A stretch of 14,771 nucleotides of DNA. It comes from Planctomycetota bacterium (GTDB lineage Bacteria > Planctomycetota > MHYJ01 > JACPRB01). The stretch spans positions 1-14,771 of the forward strand of contig JAHFOZ010000073.1 of the NCBI GenBank assembly GCA_023261405.1, written 5' to 3'. This document shows positions 1 to 7,013 of the stretch, piece by piece. The translations under genes were made by a program, and so were the position numbers. Under the pieces are notes generated by a model. That model had not been told where the DNA came from and did no database searches. It saw only the letters and a list, made by a program, of their open reading frames with translations. Every line of letters begins with the position of its first letter. The stretch's first letter is position 1.

Positions 1-125
1 AGGGCTGCACCGCAACACAAATGCGAACACGAAAATGCCCCGGTTGTGCGGCGAAGGCTAACTCGCTACCGGACCCGGGGTTACGCTCGCCCCTGATCCC
101 TGGTTACGGAACCCCTGCGGGGGCC

Positions 126-344
126 TCAGAAGCGCGCCCCCACGGTGAAGTACACCCCGGCCAGCGTGAGGTCGAGGTCGAAGTCCGAGCCGCTCCGGTG
201 GTCGGCGGACTCGAGGTCCACGATCTTGTAGCCCACGCCGGCGAAGAGTCCGCAGCCCTGGCCCACGAGTTCGACATAGCCCTCGATGTACGAGGAGGAC
301 GTGCCCCCCGCGGAGAACGCGAGTCCCAGGACCTCCGCGACCAT
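126..344 (-). pseudogene. 3' fragment of an outer-membrane beta-barrel protein gene
   Basis: The 72-residue frame has the alternating hydrophobic/polar pattern of transmembrane beta-strands: GCGLFAGVGYKIVDL, then an acidic turn, then FDLDLTLAGVYFTVGARF, ending in a C-terminal aromatic residue (Phe), as the last strand of an outer-membrane barrel does. Whole barrels of this kind are normally 150 residues or more and begin with a signal peptide; neither is present. Upstream on the minus strand the frame closes at a TGA inside the repeat at 345-399, so the 5' part of the gene appears to have been lost where that repeat begins. The ATG at 344 is therefore probably an internal methionine and not a real start. 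A short GC stem (cccc/gggg, around 112-122) lies just past the stop but has no T-run. The product would be a non-functional remnant. The barrel assignment rests on pattern only; no specific family is recognised. Confidence 0.5.
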
Positions 345-399
345 CCAGAGCGGAGGGCAGGGAGATGTCCGGTGGGGGCCGGTTCAGGCGATTCTACTG
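345..399 (-). repeat. Dispersed repeat, copy C (short, diverged)
   Basis: Read on the minus strand this begins CAGTAGAATCGCCTGAAC. That matches copy A (CAGTAAGATCGCCTGAAC, 14524 downward) at 16 of 18 bases. It continues with a C/G-rich stretch containing CTCCCTGCCCTC and CTCTGG, which line up with the same words in copy B (around 719-740). Similarity past the first 25 bases is only partial. The copy ends where the truncated beta-barrel frame begins. In copy A the CAG-TAA is the end of a transposase gene; here the equivalent is CAG-TAG with no recognisable transposase upstream. Confidence 0.5.
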
Positions 400-403
400 G
401 CGG

Positions 404-667
404 TCACCGGCTGTCTTCGTAGGGCTCGTTCGCGTGCAGTTGGGCGACGTACTCGCGGAGCGACTTGAGATTCCGGTACGAGATGTAATAGGCCTCGCGG
501 TGACCCTCGTCGCGCTCAGCCTGCGGCCCGCGGTTGAGTAGCCGTTCGAACGTGGCGAGGTCCCAACGCTCCTTGCCCGCAGCGAGCGCTTCGGCTTCGG
601 CCTTCGCAAGTGACGCGGCCGCCTCGGCTTTGAGTCGCTCGTGAATCTCTCGGGCATCGCTCGTCAC
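404..667 (-). CDS. Small charged hypothetical protein
   Basis: This encodes 87 residues starting at a GTG; no in-frame ATG exists. The N-terminal half (about residues 5-32) is an Ala/Glu/Lys-rich helix. The second half contains WDLATFERLLNRG and a Tyr-rich YYISYRNLKSLREYV segment, so the protein is probably a small soluble helical protein. Codon third positions are mostly G or C, as in the confident genes of the window, which favours real coding. I do not recognise the family. There is no convincing Shine-Dalgarno upstream, and the GTG lies about 11 bases from repeat B, so the true 5' end may have been replaced by that repeat. Just past its stop lies repeat C, so the gene sits between two repeat copies and could be a passenger or a remnant. 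Confidence 0.5.
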   Translation of the reverse strand: MTSDAREIHERLKAEAAASLAKAEAEALAAGKERWDLATFERLLNRGPQAERDEGHREAYYISYRNLKSLREYVAQLHANEPYEDSR

Positions 668-677
668 GGACGTAGTC

Positions 678-807
678 CAGTAAGACGGCGTGGACGGCCT
701 GACCCGGGCCCTCGGGCTCCTCCCTGCCCTCTCATTCTGGTTTTCATTTTCGGCCCTCGCTGCGTCTCGGGCGGGCCTTGATGGGCTCGGTTATCCGAGA
801 GCTCCAC
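678..807 (+). repeat. Dispersed repeat, copy B (solo)
   Basis: On the plus strand this reads CAGTAAGA, about nine extra bases, then CCTGACCCGGGCCC and a further ~100 bases. It aligns with copy A on the opposite strand (14524 down to 14401) at roughly 85% identity by eye, with a few short gaps. Shared words include GGGCCCTCGGGCTCC, GCCCTCTCATTC, TTTTCATTT and CTCGGGCGGGCCTTGA. The five codons before and including the TAA read D-V-V-Q-stop, against D-F-V-Q-stop in the transposase attached to copy A, so B looks like a tail left behind by a lost transposase copy. Similarity stops near CTCCAC at 802-807. Confidence 0.7.
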
Positions 808-932
808 TCCCTCGAGCCCCAGAGAGTGTTCAGTCGTAGTCGGGCCCGCGCCCGAGAGGCGCGGGCGAAGTTTTCATCCTGCTCGTGAGGGATGATCTCG
901 AGCCTTTCAGGCCATTCCGGGGCGTTCTCCAT
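744..932 (-). CDS. Doubtful small ORF running into repeat B
   Basis: From an ATG at 932 (a GAGG lies 8 bases upstream) the frame gives 62 residues, Arg-rich, with the stretch RLEIIPHEQDENFARASR. A longer version would start at 1028, four bases beyond the kinase stop. The last ~20 residues are encoded inside repeat B (744-807), so even if a gene was here, its 3' end has been replaced. No family is recognised. I list it because the surrounding 668-1031 stretch otherwise holds only the repeat and a hairpin. A chance frame in GC-rich DNA is at least as likely. Confidence 0.18.
   Translation of the reverse strand: MENAPEWPERLEIIPHEQDENFARASRARARLRLNTLWGSREWSSRITEPIKARPRRSEGRK
844..866. other. Perfect 9-bp hairpin, possible terminator
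   Basis: The arms gcccgcgcc and ggcgcgggc are exact reverse complements around a 5-base loop (cgaga). On the plus strand the stem is followed by gaagtttt, a weak T-run, so a plus-strand intrinsic terminator is possible. No plus-strand gene is recognised upstream, and on the minus strand (the direction of the kinase gene ending at 1032) no T-run follows. It also lies within the doubtful ORF at 744-932. Confidence 0.3.
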
Positions 933-1031
933 GGGCCAACCTCGACAAACCTGCCTCATATGTATTGCGAACGCGCGGGGGGGTGCTTTAGATTCCGGAA
1001 GGGTCCACGGGGTCTGCCTGGGTTTCAATGC

Positions 1032-3158
1032 CTACTTGTCGACCTTGCTGCGCGCCGCGCTCAGGTCGCGTTCGAGTCTGGCGCGATAGGGCCAGCCCGC
1101 CGGGGCAACGCGCAAAGCGGCCTCGTAGTCCGCGATTGCGCCCACAAGATCGCCCTGCGCCCGTTTCCCGTTGCCCCGGTTGCGGTACGCCCCCGGGAGG
1201 TCCTTCCGATTCAGCTTCAGCTCGATGGCCCGGTCGAAGTCCGCGATCGCGCCCGCGAGATCGCCCTGCTCCTGCTTCACAATGCCCCGGTTGTAGTACG
1301 CCTCCGGGAAATCCTTCTTCAGCTCGATGGCTCGGTCGTAGTCCGCCCTCGCGCCCGCGAGATCGCCCCGCATCTCTTTCGCGATGCCCCGATTGAGGTG
1401 CGCCTCCAGGTAGTCCTTGTTCAGCTCGATGGCCCGGTCGAAGTCCTCGATCGCGCCCGCGGGATTGTCCTGTTCCCCCTTGGCGATGCCCCGTTTATTG
1501 TACGCCTCCGGGTAGTCCTTCTTCAGCTCGATAGCCCGGCTGTAGTCCGCGATCGCTCCCGCGGGATCGCCCTGCTCCTCCTTTGCTTTGCCCCGGTTGT
1601 AGTACACCTCCGCGTCGTCCTTCTTCAACTTGATGGCCCGGCTGTAGTCCGCGATCGCGCCCGCGAGATCGCCTTGCTTCTGCTTCACTCTGCCTCGGAT
1701 GAAGTACGGCCCCGCGAAGTCCTTCTTCAGCTCGATCGCCCGGTCGAAGTCCTCGATCGCGCCCGCAGGATCACCCCGATCCCACTTCACGTTGCCCCGG
1801 TTGGCATATGCCTCCGGGAGGTCCTTCTCCAGCGCGATAGCCCGGTCGAAGTCCTCGATCGCGCCTGCGAGATCGCCTTGCTTCTGCTTGATGGCGCCCC
1901 GGTTGACGTACGCCTGCGCATAGTCCCTCAGCTTTATGGCCTGGTCGTAGTCCGCCATCGCGCCCGCGAGATCGCCCCGCATCTCCTTAGCGATGCCCCG
2001 GTTGTAGTACGCATCCGGGTAGTCCTTCTTCAGCTCGATGGCCCGGTCGAAGTCCGCCAATGCGCCTGCGAGATCACCCCGCTTCCCTTTCGCGATGCCC
2101 CGGCTGATGTACGGCAGCGCGTAGTCCTTCTTTAACTCGATGGCCCGGCTGTAGTCCGCGATCGCGCCCGCGAGATCGCCCTGCGCCTCCTTCGCGTCGC
2201 CCCGGTTGTAGTATGCCCTCGGATTGTCTTTCTCCAGTTCCACGGCCCGGTCGTAGTCCGCGAGATCGCCCTGCGCCTTCTTCGCTATTTTCTCGGCCTC
2301 GCGGCGTGCCTCGTTTAGGTCGGCCTCGGCTTGGGCTCGATACCGCCAACCCGCAGGCGCTACGCGCAGCGCGGCCTCGAAGTCCGCCGCCGCGCCGCGA
2401 GCGTCCTTGAGCGCGCGCTTCGAAAGGCCTCGGTTGCGGTATGCCTCCGCGTCGTCCTTCCTGAGCTCAAGGGTCTGGTCGTAGTCCTCGATCGCGCCCT
2501 CCAAGTCGCCTTGCTTCTGCTTGGCGAGGCCGCGATTGTAGTAGGCCGGCACGTAGTCCTTCTTCAGCTCGAGACTCCGGTCATAGTCGGCGATCGCTCC
2601 CGCGAAATCGCCCCGATCCAGCTTCGCTTCGCCGCGGTTGACGTATGCCTCCCAGAGATCCTTCTTCAGTTCGATGGCCCGGTCATAATCCGCCATCGCG
2701 CCCGCGGGATCGCCCCGCTTTCCCTTCGTGTTGCCCCGGTTGACGTACACCTGCGGATAGTCCTCCTTCAGCTCGATGGCCCGGTCGAAGTCCGCCATCG
2801 CACCCGCGAGATCGCCCCGCTCTTTCTTCGCATTGCCCCGGTTGTAGTACGCATCGGGATCGTCCTTCTTCAGCTCGAGGGTCCGGTCGAAGTCCGCGAT
2901 CGCGCCCGCGGGATCGCCCCCGTACAGCTTCGCAATGCCTCGGTTGTTGTAGGCCACCGGTTCGTCCTTCCGCAGTTCGATGGCCCGGTCGAAGTCTGCG
3001 ATCGCGCCCGCGTAATCCCTCTGCACAGACTTCGCAGTGCCCCGGTTGTCGTATGCCCTCGGATCGTCCTTCCTCAGTTCGATGGCCCGATCGAAGTCCG
3101 CGATCGCGCCCGCGAGATCGCCCCGATCCACCTTGGCTCTGCCCCTCCTGACGTACGC
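1032..3158 (-). repeat. ~19 tandem 102-bp TPR-coding units in two capped blocks
   Basis: The 34-residue TPR units are repeated at DNA level with a 102-bp period; the words ccggtcgaagtccgcgatcg and cgcccgcgagatcgcc recur nearly unchanged. Block 1 (about 3158-2270) has eight units and block 2 (about 2219-1032) eleven. Each ends with a diverged final TPR and the same solvating cap, EAALRVAPAGW-x-YRA-x-x-x-x-DL-x-x-AR. A broken half-unit (AQGDLADYDRAVELEKDN) joins them. One unit in block 2 is a residue short and the penultimate one has three extra residues. High nucleotide identity between units suggests recent expansion or gene conversion. Confidence 0.9.
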
Positions 3159-5021
3159 GTCTTGGTATCCTGGCGCCGCGCCTATCGCATCGGCGAAGAG
3201 ACGCATCTCCGCGTCGGTCGCATGAGACAAGTGAGCAAGGGCTACGAAGTACTCCTCCGCTCGATACTCCGCGAGCCCCTCTTCAAGCAGTCGCCTCGCG
3301 TCCTTGGTCCTCTCCTCGTGGACCAGCTGCTCAGCCCGGCTCAACCGGCGCATCACGGCGTCTTCCGCCGTCCACGCGAGCCCCCACTTCTGCGCCTCCT
3401 CGCGCTCCCGCCCCTCCTCCCAGCCCCGTTCGAACGCCTTTTGCCCCTCGTCGAGAAGCAACCGCGCCTCCTTTATCCGCTCGCTCAAGGTCTCGGGAAT
3501 TCCAACGACTACTACATCGTGCTGTTCCAGCTTCACCATTCCCAGAAGCGACCACCCTGGGCGGAACTCAGGCTCCTTTGCCACGGCGATGCGGATCGCC
3601 TTTTCCGCCCGGTCCAGATCACCGAGATACATCCATCCTCTCGCCGCGAGGTAGTAGCCCTGCGGCTCCTCGGGCCACCTCTGGATGTGCTCCTCGACCG
3701 CCGCGATCGCCTTCTTCAGTTCTTCAACGGCCCGCTCAGCCGGCACCTTGAGCTGGCGCAGGTCGCGCTTCTTCTCCACGATCGCCGACCATAGCGTCGC
3801 CAGTTCCCGGAGGGCCTCCTCGCGCTTCTGTGAGGACTCCTTCAGGCGCGCCTCGCTTGCGCTCCTCTCCGCGTCCTTCGTCGCCAGAGCCGTTGTGGTC
3901 CTTTGGCGCTGAATTCCGAGGGCAACACCGCCCCCGATTGCCACCACCAGGAGCGCCGCCGCCGTCGCCGATAGCGCCTTGTGGCGTCGAACCTTCCGCC
4001 CGAACCGCTCGAAGCCCGAGATCGGGCGGGCCGTGACCGGCTCTCCATCCAGCCACCGCGTGAGATCCTCCGCCAGCTCCCCCGCGCTCGCGTACCTTCT
4101 CTCCTTGTCCTTCTCAAGGCACTTGAGCAGCACGGTCTCGAGGTCCGGGTCGATCTTGAGATCGATCTTCCTCGGCGCCTTCGGCTCTGCCTCCTGCACC
4201 GCCTTGAGCACCTCCATCAGGTTCGCGCCCGTGAACGGCTTGCGATCCGTCAAAAGCTCGTAGAGCGTCGCCCCGAGGCTCCACACGTCCGCCCGCGCGT
4301 CCACCTTCTCGCCCCGCGCCTGCTCCGGAGACATATACTGCGGCGTCCCTACGATGAGGCCGGAGGCCGAAAGATCGCCTGCTCCTTCGGCCGGCCGCGC
4401 CAGCCCGAAGTCCATGACGTACACCCGGTGCTCGCCGTTCTTGAAGCGCCCCGTCCCCGGCTTCTTCCTCTCCACGACCATCAGGTTCTCGGGCTTCAGA
4501 TCCCGGTGGACGATCCCTTCCTCGTTCGCGTACTGGAGCGCCCGTGCCGCGTCCCGGATCAGCCCCACCAGGATCCGCCGGTCGTTCCGTGGGAAGCTCT
4601 TCAGCGTCTGCCCGGGAATGTACTCCATCGCGATCCATGGCGTCCCGGCCGACTCCCCGAATTCGTACACCGCCGCGATGTTCGGATGGCTGAGCCGCCC
4701 GGCCACCTGCGCCTCGCGCTTGAACCGCGCCAGCTCCTCCGGGTCGGGGATCTTCATAAACTTGAGCGCCACCCAGCGCGAGAGCTCCGCGTCCCAGGCT
4801 TTCCAGACTTCGCCCATCCCGCCCGCGCCCAGCTTGGCCACGCGGACGAACTTTCCGAACTTCGCCGACGGCGGCGCCGAGGCGATTTCGGGCGGCGTTG
4901 CCGATGGAGACGGCGCCGGGGTTGGAGAGGGGCCCGACTTGCGGGTTGCGGCGTAGGGGTCCGTGGACGGCTCTTGGCCGCTGGGCACAGGATCGGACGG
5001 GCTCTTGTCGTGGGAGGCCAT
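1032..5021 (-). CDS. Transmembrane Ser/Thr protein kinase with long TPR tail
   Basis: This is a Hanks-type kinase that would phosphorylate Ser/Thr on unknown partners, probably in response to something bound by its C-terminal repeats. Numbering from the ATG at 5021: a Pro/Ser-rich N-terminal tail to ~54; kinase domain ~57-325 with glycine loop GAGGMG (65-70), catalytic Lys87, helix-C Glu103, HRDLKPEN (172-179), DFG (204-206) and SPE (231-233). All catalytic residues are present. One membrane helix follows at ~349-370, then a coiled-coil region ~375-450, degenerate TPR-like helices ~455-610, and about 19 TPRs from ~617 to the end (1329 residues). The kinase is predicted cytoplasmic and the TPRs on the far side of the membrane. 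A TTG at 5030 would add three residues; neither start has a good ribosome site, and I prefer the ATG. This layout is common in Planctomycetota and Acidobacteriota. No partner phosphatase gene lies nearby. Confidence 0.93.
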   Translation of the reverse strand: MASHDKSPSDPVPSGQEPSTDPYAATRKSGPSPTPAPSPSATPPEIASAPPSAKFGKFVRVAKLGAGGMGEVWKAWDAELSRWVALKFMKIPDPEELARFKREAQVAGRLSHPNIAAVYEFGESAGTPWIAMEYIPGQTLKSFPRNDRRILVGLIRDAARALQYANEEGIVHRDLKPENLMVVERKKPGTGRFKNGEHRVYVMDFGLARPAEGAGDLSASGLIVGTPQYMSPEQARGEKVDARADVWSLGATLYELLTDRKPFTGANLMEVLKAVQEAEPKAPRKIDLKIDPDLETVLLKCLEKDKERRYASAGELAEDLTRWLDGEPVTARPISGFERFGRKVRRHKALSATAAALLVVAIGGGVALGIQRQRTTTALATKDAERSASEARLKESSQKREEALRELATLWSAIVEKKRDLRQLKVPAERAVEELKKAIAAVEEHIQRWPEEPQGYYLAARGWMYLGDLDRAEKAIRIAVAKEPEFRPGWSLLGMVKLEQHDVVVVGIPETLSERIKEARLLLDEGQKAFERGWEEGREREEAQKWGLAWTAEDAVMRRLSRAEQLVHEERTKDARRLLEEGLAEYRAEEYFVALAHLSHATDAEMRLFADAIGAAPGYQDAYVRRGRAKVDRGDLAGAIADFDRAIELRKDDPRAYDNRGTAKSVQRDYAGAIADFDRAIELRKDEPVAYNNRGIAKLYGGDPAGAIADFDRTLELKKDDPDAYYNRGNAKKERGDLAGAMADFDRAIELKEDYPQVYVNRGNTKGKRGDPAGAMADYDRAIELKKDLWEAYVNRGEAKLDRGDFAGAIADYDRSLELKKDYVPAYYNRGLAKQKQGDLEGAIEDYDQTLELRKDDAEAYRNRGLSKRALKDARGAAADFEAALRVAPAGWRYRAQAEADLNEARREAEKIAKKAQGDLADYDRAVELEKDNPRAYYNRGDAKEAQGDLAGAIADYSRAIELKKDYALPYISRGIAKGKRGDLAGALADFDRAIELKKDYPDAYYNRGIAKEMRGDLAGAMADYDQAIKLRDYAQAYVNRGAIKQKQGDLAGAIEDFDRAIALEKDLPEAYANRGNVKWDRGDPAGAIEDFDRAIELKKDFAGPYFIRGRVKQKQGDLAGAIADYSRAIKLKKDDAEVYYNRGKAKEEQGDPAGAIADYSRAIELKKDYPEAYNKRGIAKGEQDNPAGAIEDFDRAIELNKDYLEAHLNRGIAKEMRGDLAGARADYDRAIELKKDFPEAYYNRGIVKQEQGDLAGAIADFDRAIELKLNRKDLPGAYRNRGNGKRAQGDLVGAIADYEAALRVAPAGWPYRARLERDLSAARSKVDK

Positions 5022-5098
5022 GAGACCCAAGGTGAGTTTAGCCCATGGGACACGAGGATGCGGTGGAGACCCAGGTAGTGCCCGGCGGGGAGGCGGCG

Positions 5099-5418
5099 TT
5101 ACGCCTTCGCAGGAGGGTCGAGGCGGCGCTCCAGCCGGTCCAGGACCCGGGCCAGGCGCTCGTATCCGAAGTTCTGGGCGCCCGGGACCTCGTAGTCGCC
5201 CAGCCGTACGGCCTCCTGCAGCGCATCGCGCCGCTCAGGGAACGGAGGAGGCACAGCGCGCCGATCCCCCCGATCGCGAGCAGGCCCCTGTCGCGCAGGA
5301 CGGGGAGGCGGTCGGGCGCGCAGAAGATCAGCCAGACCCCCGCCCAGAAGGCGGTCCAGCCAACGGTCTTGAAAACCCCGGAGAAGAGGCTGGCGAAGGA
5401 GAGACGGATGGTCTTCAT
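5099..5418 (-). pseudogene. Small two-helix membrane protein, frameshifted
   Basis: The start is clear: ATG at 5418 preceded by GGAGGTG at a spacing of 5 bases. The first frame gives two hydrophobic segments (about residues 15-33, containing WTAFWAGVWLIFC, and 47-58, containing LLAIGGIGALCLL) and then turns to Arg-rich nonsense at about residue 60. The frame one base back continues with ERRDALQEAVRLGDYEVPG and an amphipathic helix (FGYERLARVLDRLERRL) to TAA at 5099. Adding one C to the CCC run near 5236-5241 joins the two as ...LLRSPERRDALQ..., giving a ~106-residue protein with a cytoplasmic helical tail. Either the gene is broken or the assembly has a homopolymer error. It sits 77 bp upstream of the kinase and 113 bp past the PhoX-like gene, in the same direction. 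The family is not recognised. Confidence 0.65.
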
Positions 5419-5531
5419 GGGGGCACCTCCGTCCATTGGACGACCGGGCGGACCTGTTGTTCGCGCCCCCACATGGATTCCAGGGCTTGCCCCGCAGACG
5501 GGCAACCCGGGGAATCAAGGCTGTCGAACCC

Positions 5532-6899
5532 CTACTTCGTCCAGGGCCCGCAGATCGCGAGCGTCACGCCCGGTTCCTGGATGTTGACGAAGACGGTCGA
5601 GGCGTCCGGGGAGATCGTGACGCCGGCGAGCTCGGACTTGCTGTAGGAGTTCCGCGCGAGGGTGTAGAGCTTCCCCTCCGGCGTCACGCCCACGAGCTGG
5701 TCGGGGGCCTTTCCGTTCTCGCACACGAGGAGATCCCCCCAGGGCGTCACCGTCATGTTGTCCGCGTTCTCCAGAAGGTTCGAGTCGTTCGGCTCGATGA
5801 AAAGCTCGAGGTGCCCCGGCTTCTCCCGCTCGCCCGGCTTCGCCTCCTCCGGGCCCGGCCGATAGCGCCAGATCTGCCCCTTCTTGTTCCGGCCTCCCGT
5901 GGTGGTCGCGAAGTAGACCGCGCCGCGTCCGAACCACATCCCCTCGCCGCGCGCGAACGTCGCCGCGCCCTTCGACGCGCCGCGCTTGCGGAGGTCGTCC
6001 TTCGGGGACTCCACCTCGTCGAGGTCGATCCACTCCGCCTCCAGCGGCGCGCCCGGCGCGATCGGCTCGCCCTTCCCCTGGTTCGACGTGTCCGCCTTGT
6101 CCCGCCCACGTAACTTGAGGGCCTGGAGTCTGCCGCCCCGGGCGAGCTGTCCCGGCACGTCGGGAAGGAAGCGGTAGAAGAGCCCGTCGCTCCTGTCCTC
6201 CGTCTCGTAGACCGCGCCCGTGCCCGGATCCACCGCCACGGCCTCGTGGTTGAACCTCCCCATCGCCTTGAGCGGGACCGGCGCCGCGAGTCCGATCTCC
6301 GCCGACGCGGGCACCTCGAAGCAGTAGCCGTGCTCGTGCTGGAGGTTCTTGCCGGGGCGGATGACCGTCTCCTCGCACGTGATCCAGCTTCCCCAGGGCG
6401 TCGGCCCCCCGGCGCAGTTCCGGATCGTTCCGGCAAGGCTCAGGAAGTGACGCTCCAGCTTCCCGGCGCGCGTGTCGTAGACGAGGTTCGTCGTCCCGCC
6501 CGGCCCGTAGATCTCGCCGTTCCCGGCGTCGTAGAGGCGGGAGCGGTCGATCTTCGAAAAGAGTTCGTTCTTCGCCCCGAACGGCCCGATCTTGACCTTG
6601 TTGACGTCCACCTCGTGGTTGCGGACGAGGAGCGTGCGCCCCTCCGGTCCGGGGAAGGCGGCCATGCCGTCGTGCAGTCCGGGGACCTTGAAGCCGTCCG
6701 ACATGCCCTCGCCGGCCGCGGAGAGGAGCCGGTAGGAGAATCCCTTGGGCAGATCGATCACCTTCTTCGGGTCGGCCACAAGCTCGCCGTATCCGTCGAG
6801 GCGGGCGCGTCCCGGGGCGGCGAGGAGCGAGCGCAGCCCGAGGAAGCCGGCCGATACGGCGCCCGCGGCGCGCAGGAAATGGCGGCGCGAGAGGTTCAT
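5532..6899 (-). CDS. PhoX/DUF839-family phosphatase-like protein, Tat-exported
   Basis: A 455-residue protein with a twin-arginine signal at its start (SRRHFLRAAGAVSAGFLGLRSL, SRRHFL at residues 4-9), so it is exported folded. The DUF839 beta-propeller signatures are in order: RNHE (93-96), NCAGGPTPWG (161-170) followed by TCEE (174-177), GRFNHE (214-219), YETEDR (231-236), ARGEGMW (316-322), ENADNMTVTPWGDLL (377-391) and VNIQEPGVTLAI near the C-terminus. PhoX enzymes are Ca/Fe-dependent alkaline phosphatases; these acidic and Cys residues include positions that hold the metal cluster in the family. Many DUF839 members have no tested activity, so phosphomonoesterase function is inferred. The ATG at 6899 is supported by GAGGAA about 6 bases upstream and by the signal position. 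The frame stays open far upstream (to 9110), but that part is antisense to the next gene. Confidence 0.93.
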   Translation of the reverse strand: MNLSRRHFLRAAGAVSAGFLGLRSLLAAPGRARLDGYGELVADPKKVIDLPKGFSYRLLSAAGEGMSDGFKVPGLHDGMAAFPGPEGRTLLVRNHEVDVNKVKIGPFGAKNELFSKIDRSRLYDAGNGEIYGPGGTTNLVYDTRAGKLERHFLSLAGTIRNCAGGPTPWGSWITCEETVIRPGKNLQHEHGYCFEVPASAEIGLAAPVPLKAMGRFNHEAVAVDPGTGAVYETEDRSDGLFYRFLPDVPGQLARGGRLQALKLRGRDKADTSNQGKGEPIAPGAPLEAEWIDLDEVESPKDDLRKRGASKGAATFARGEGMWFGRGAVYFATTTGGRNKKGQIWRYRPGPEEAKPGEREKPGHLELFIEPNDSNLLENADNMTVTPWGDLLVCENGKAPDQLVGVTPEGKLYTLARNSYSKSELAGVTISPDASTVFVNIQEPGVTLAICGPWTK

Positions 6900-6984
6900 G
6901 GTGGCTTCCTCGAAGAATCCCCCCCTTCTACCATGAGGGCACAAGGCTGGATATGTCGGTCGATCTCGAGAAGCTGAAAGCTGT

Positions 6985-6999
6985 GGCGGCCGCGCCGCC
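6985..6999. promoter_or_regulatory. GC hairpin in the divergent 6900-7013 spacer
   Basis: GGCGGC-cgc-GCCGCC forms a 6-bp perfect stem in the 114-bp spacer between the divergent PhoX-like and HEAT/cytochrome genes, 14 bases before the ATG at 7014. The sequence tatcgt (7001-7006) lies 7 bases before that ATG and could be a weak -10 box for a leaderless message. No -35 element is obvious. An operator role is speculation. Confidence 0.25.
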
Positions 7000-7013
7000 G
7001 TATCGTGCAATAT

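Noticed and set aside
21..422. Plus-strand ORF of 133 residues at the left edge, with a CPGC pair near its start
   Set aside because: Low-complexity composition, overlaps the barrel fragment and repeat C on the other strand, and shows no recognisable domain.
1032..3158. Regular ~102-bp repeats that could suggest a CRISPR or satellite array
   Set aside because: The period matches 34-residue TPR units in an intact frame, and there are no unique spacers between identical repeats.
885..5078. Long plus-strand open frames opposite the kinase gene (at 885-2135, 2331-3794 and 3981-5078)
   Set aside because: They are mirror frames of the TPR and kinase coding sequence; their repetitive 'QLDGPVEV-DRA-EIA' text is the complement of the TPR units.
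5487..5505. TTGCCC...GGGCAA hairpin downstream of the PhoX-like gene
   Set aside because: Only a 6-bp stem with a 7-base loop and no T-run, so not enough to call a terminator.
5045..5646. Plus-strand ORFs opposite the small membrane gene
   Set aside because: The minus strand has a strong ribosome site, hydrophobic segments and sensible sequence; the plus-strand frames are Pro/Arg/Gly-rich shadows.
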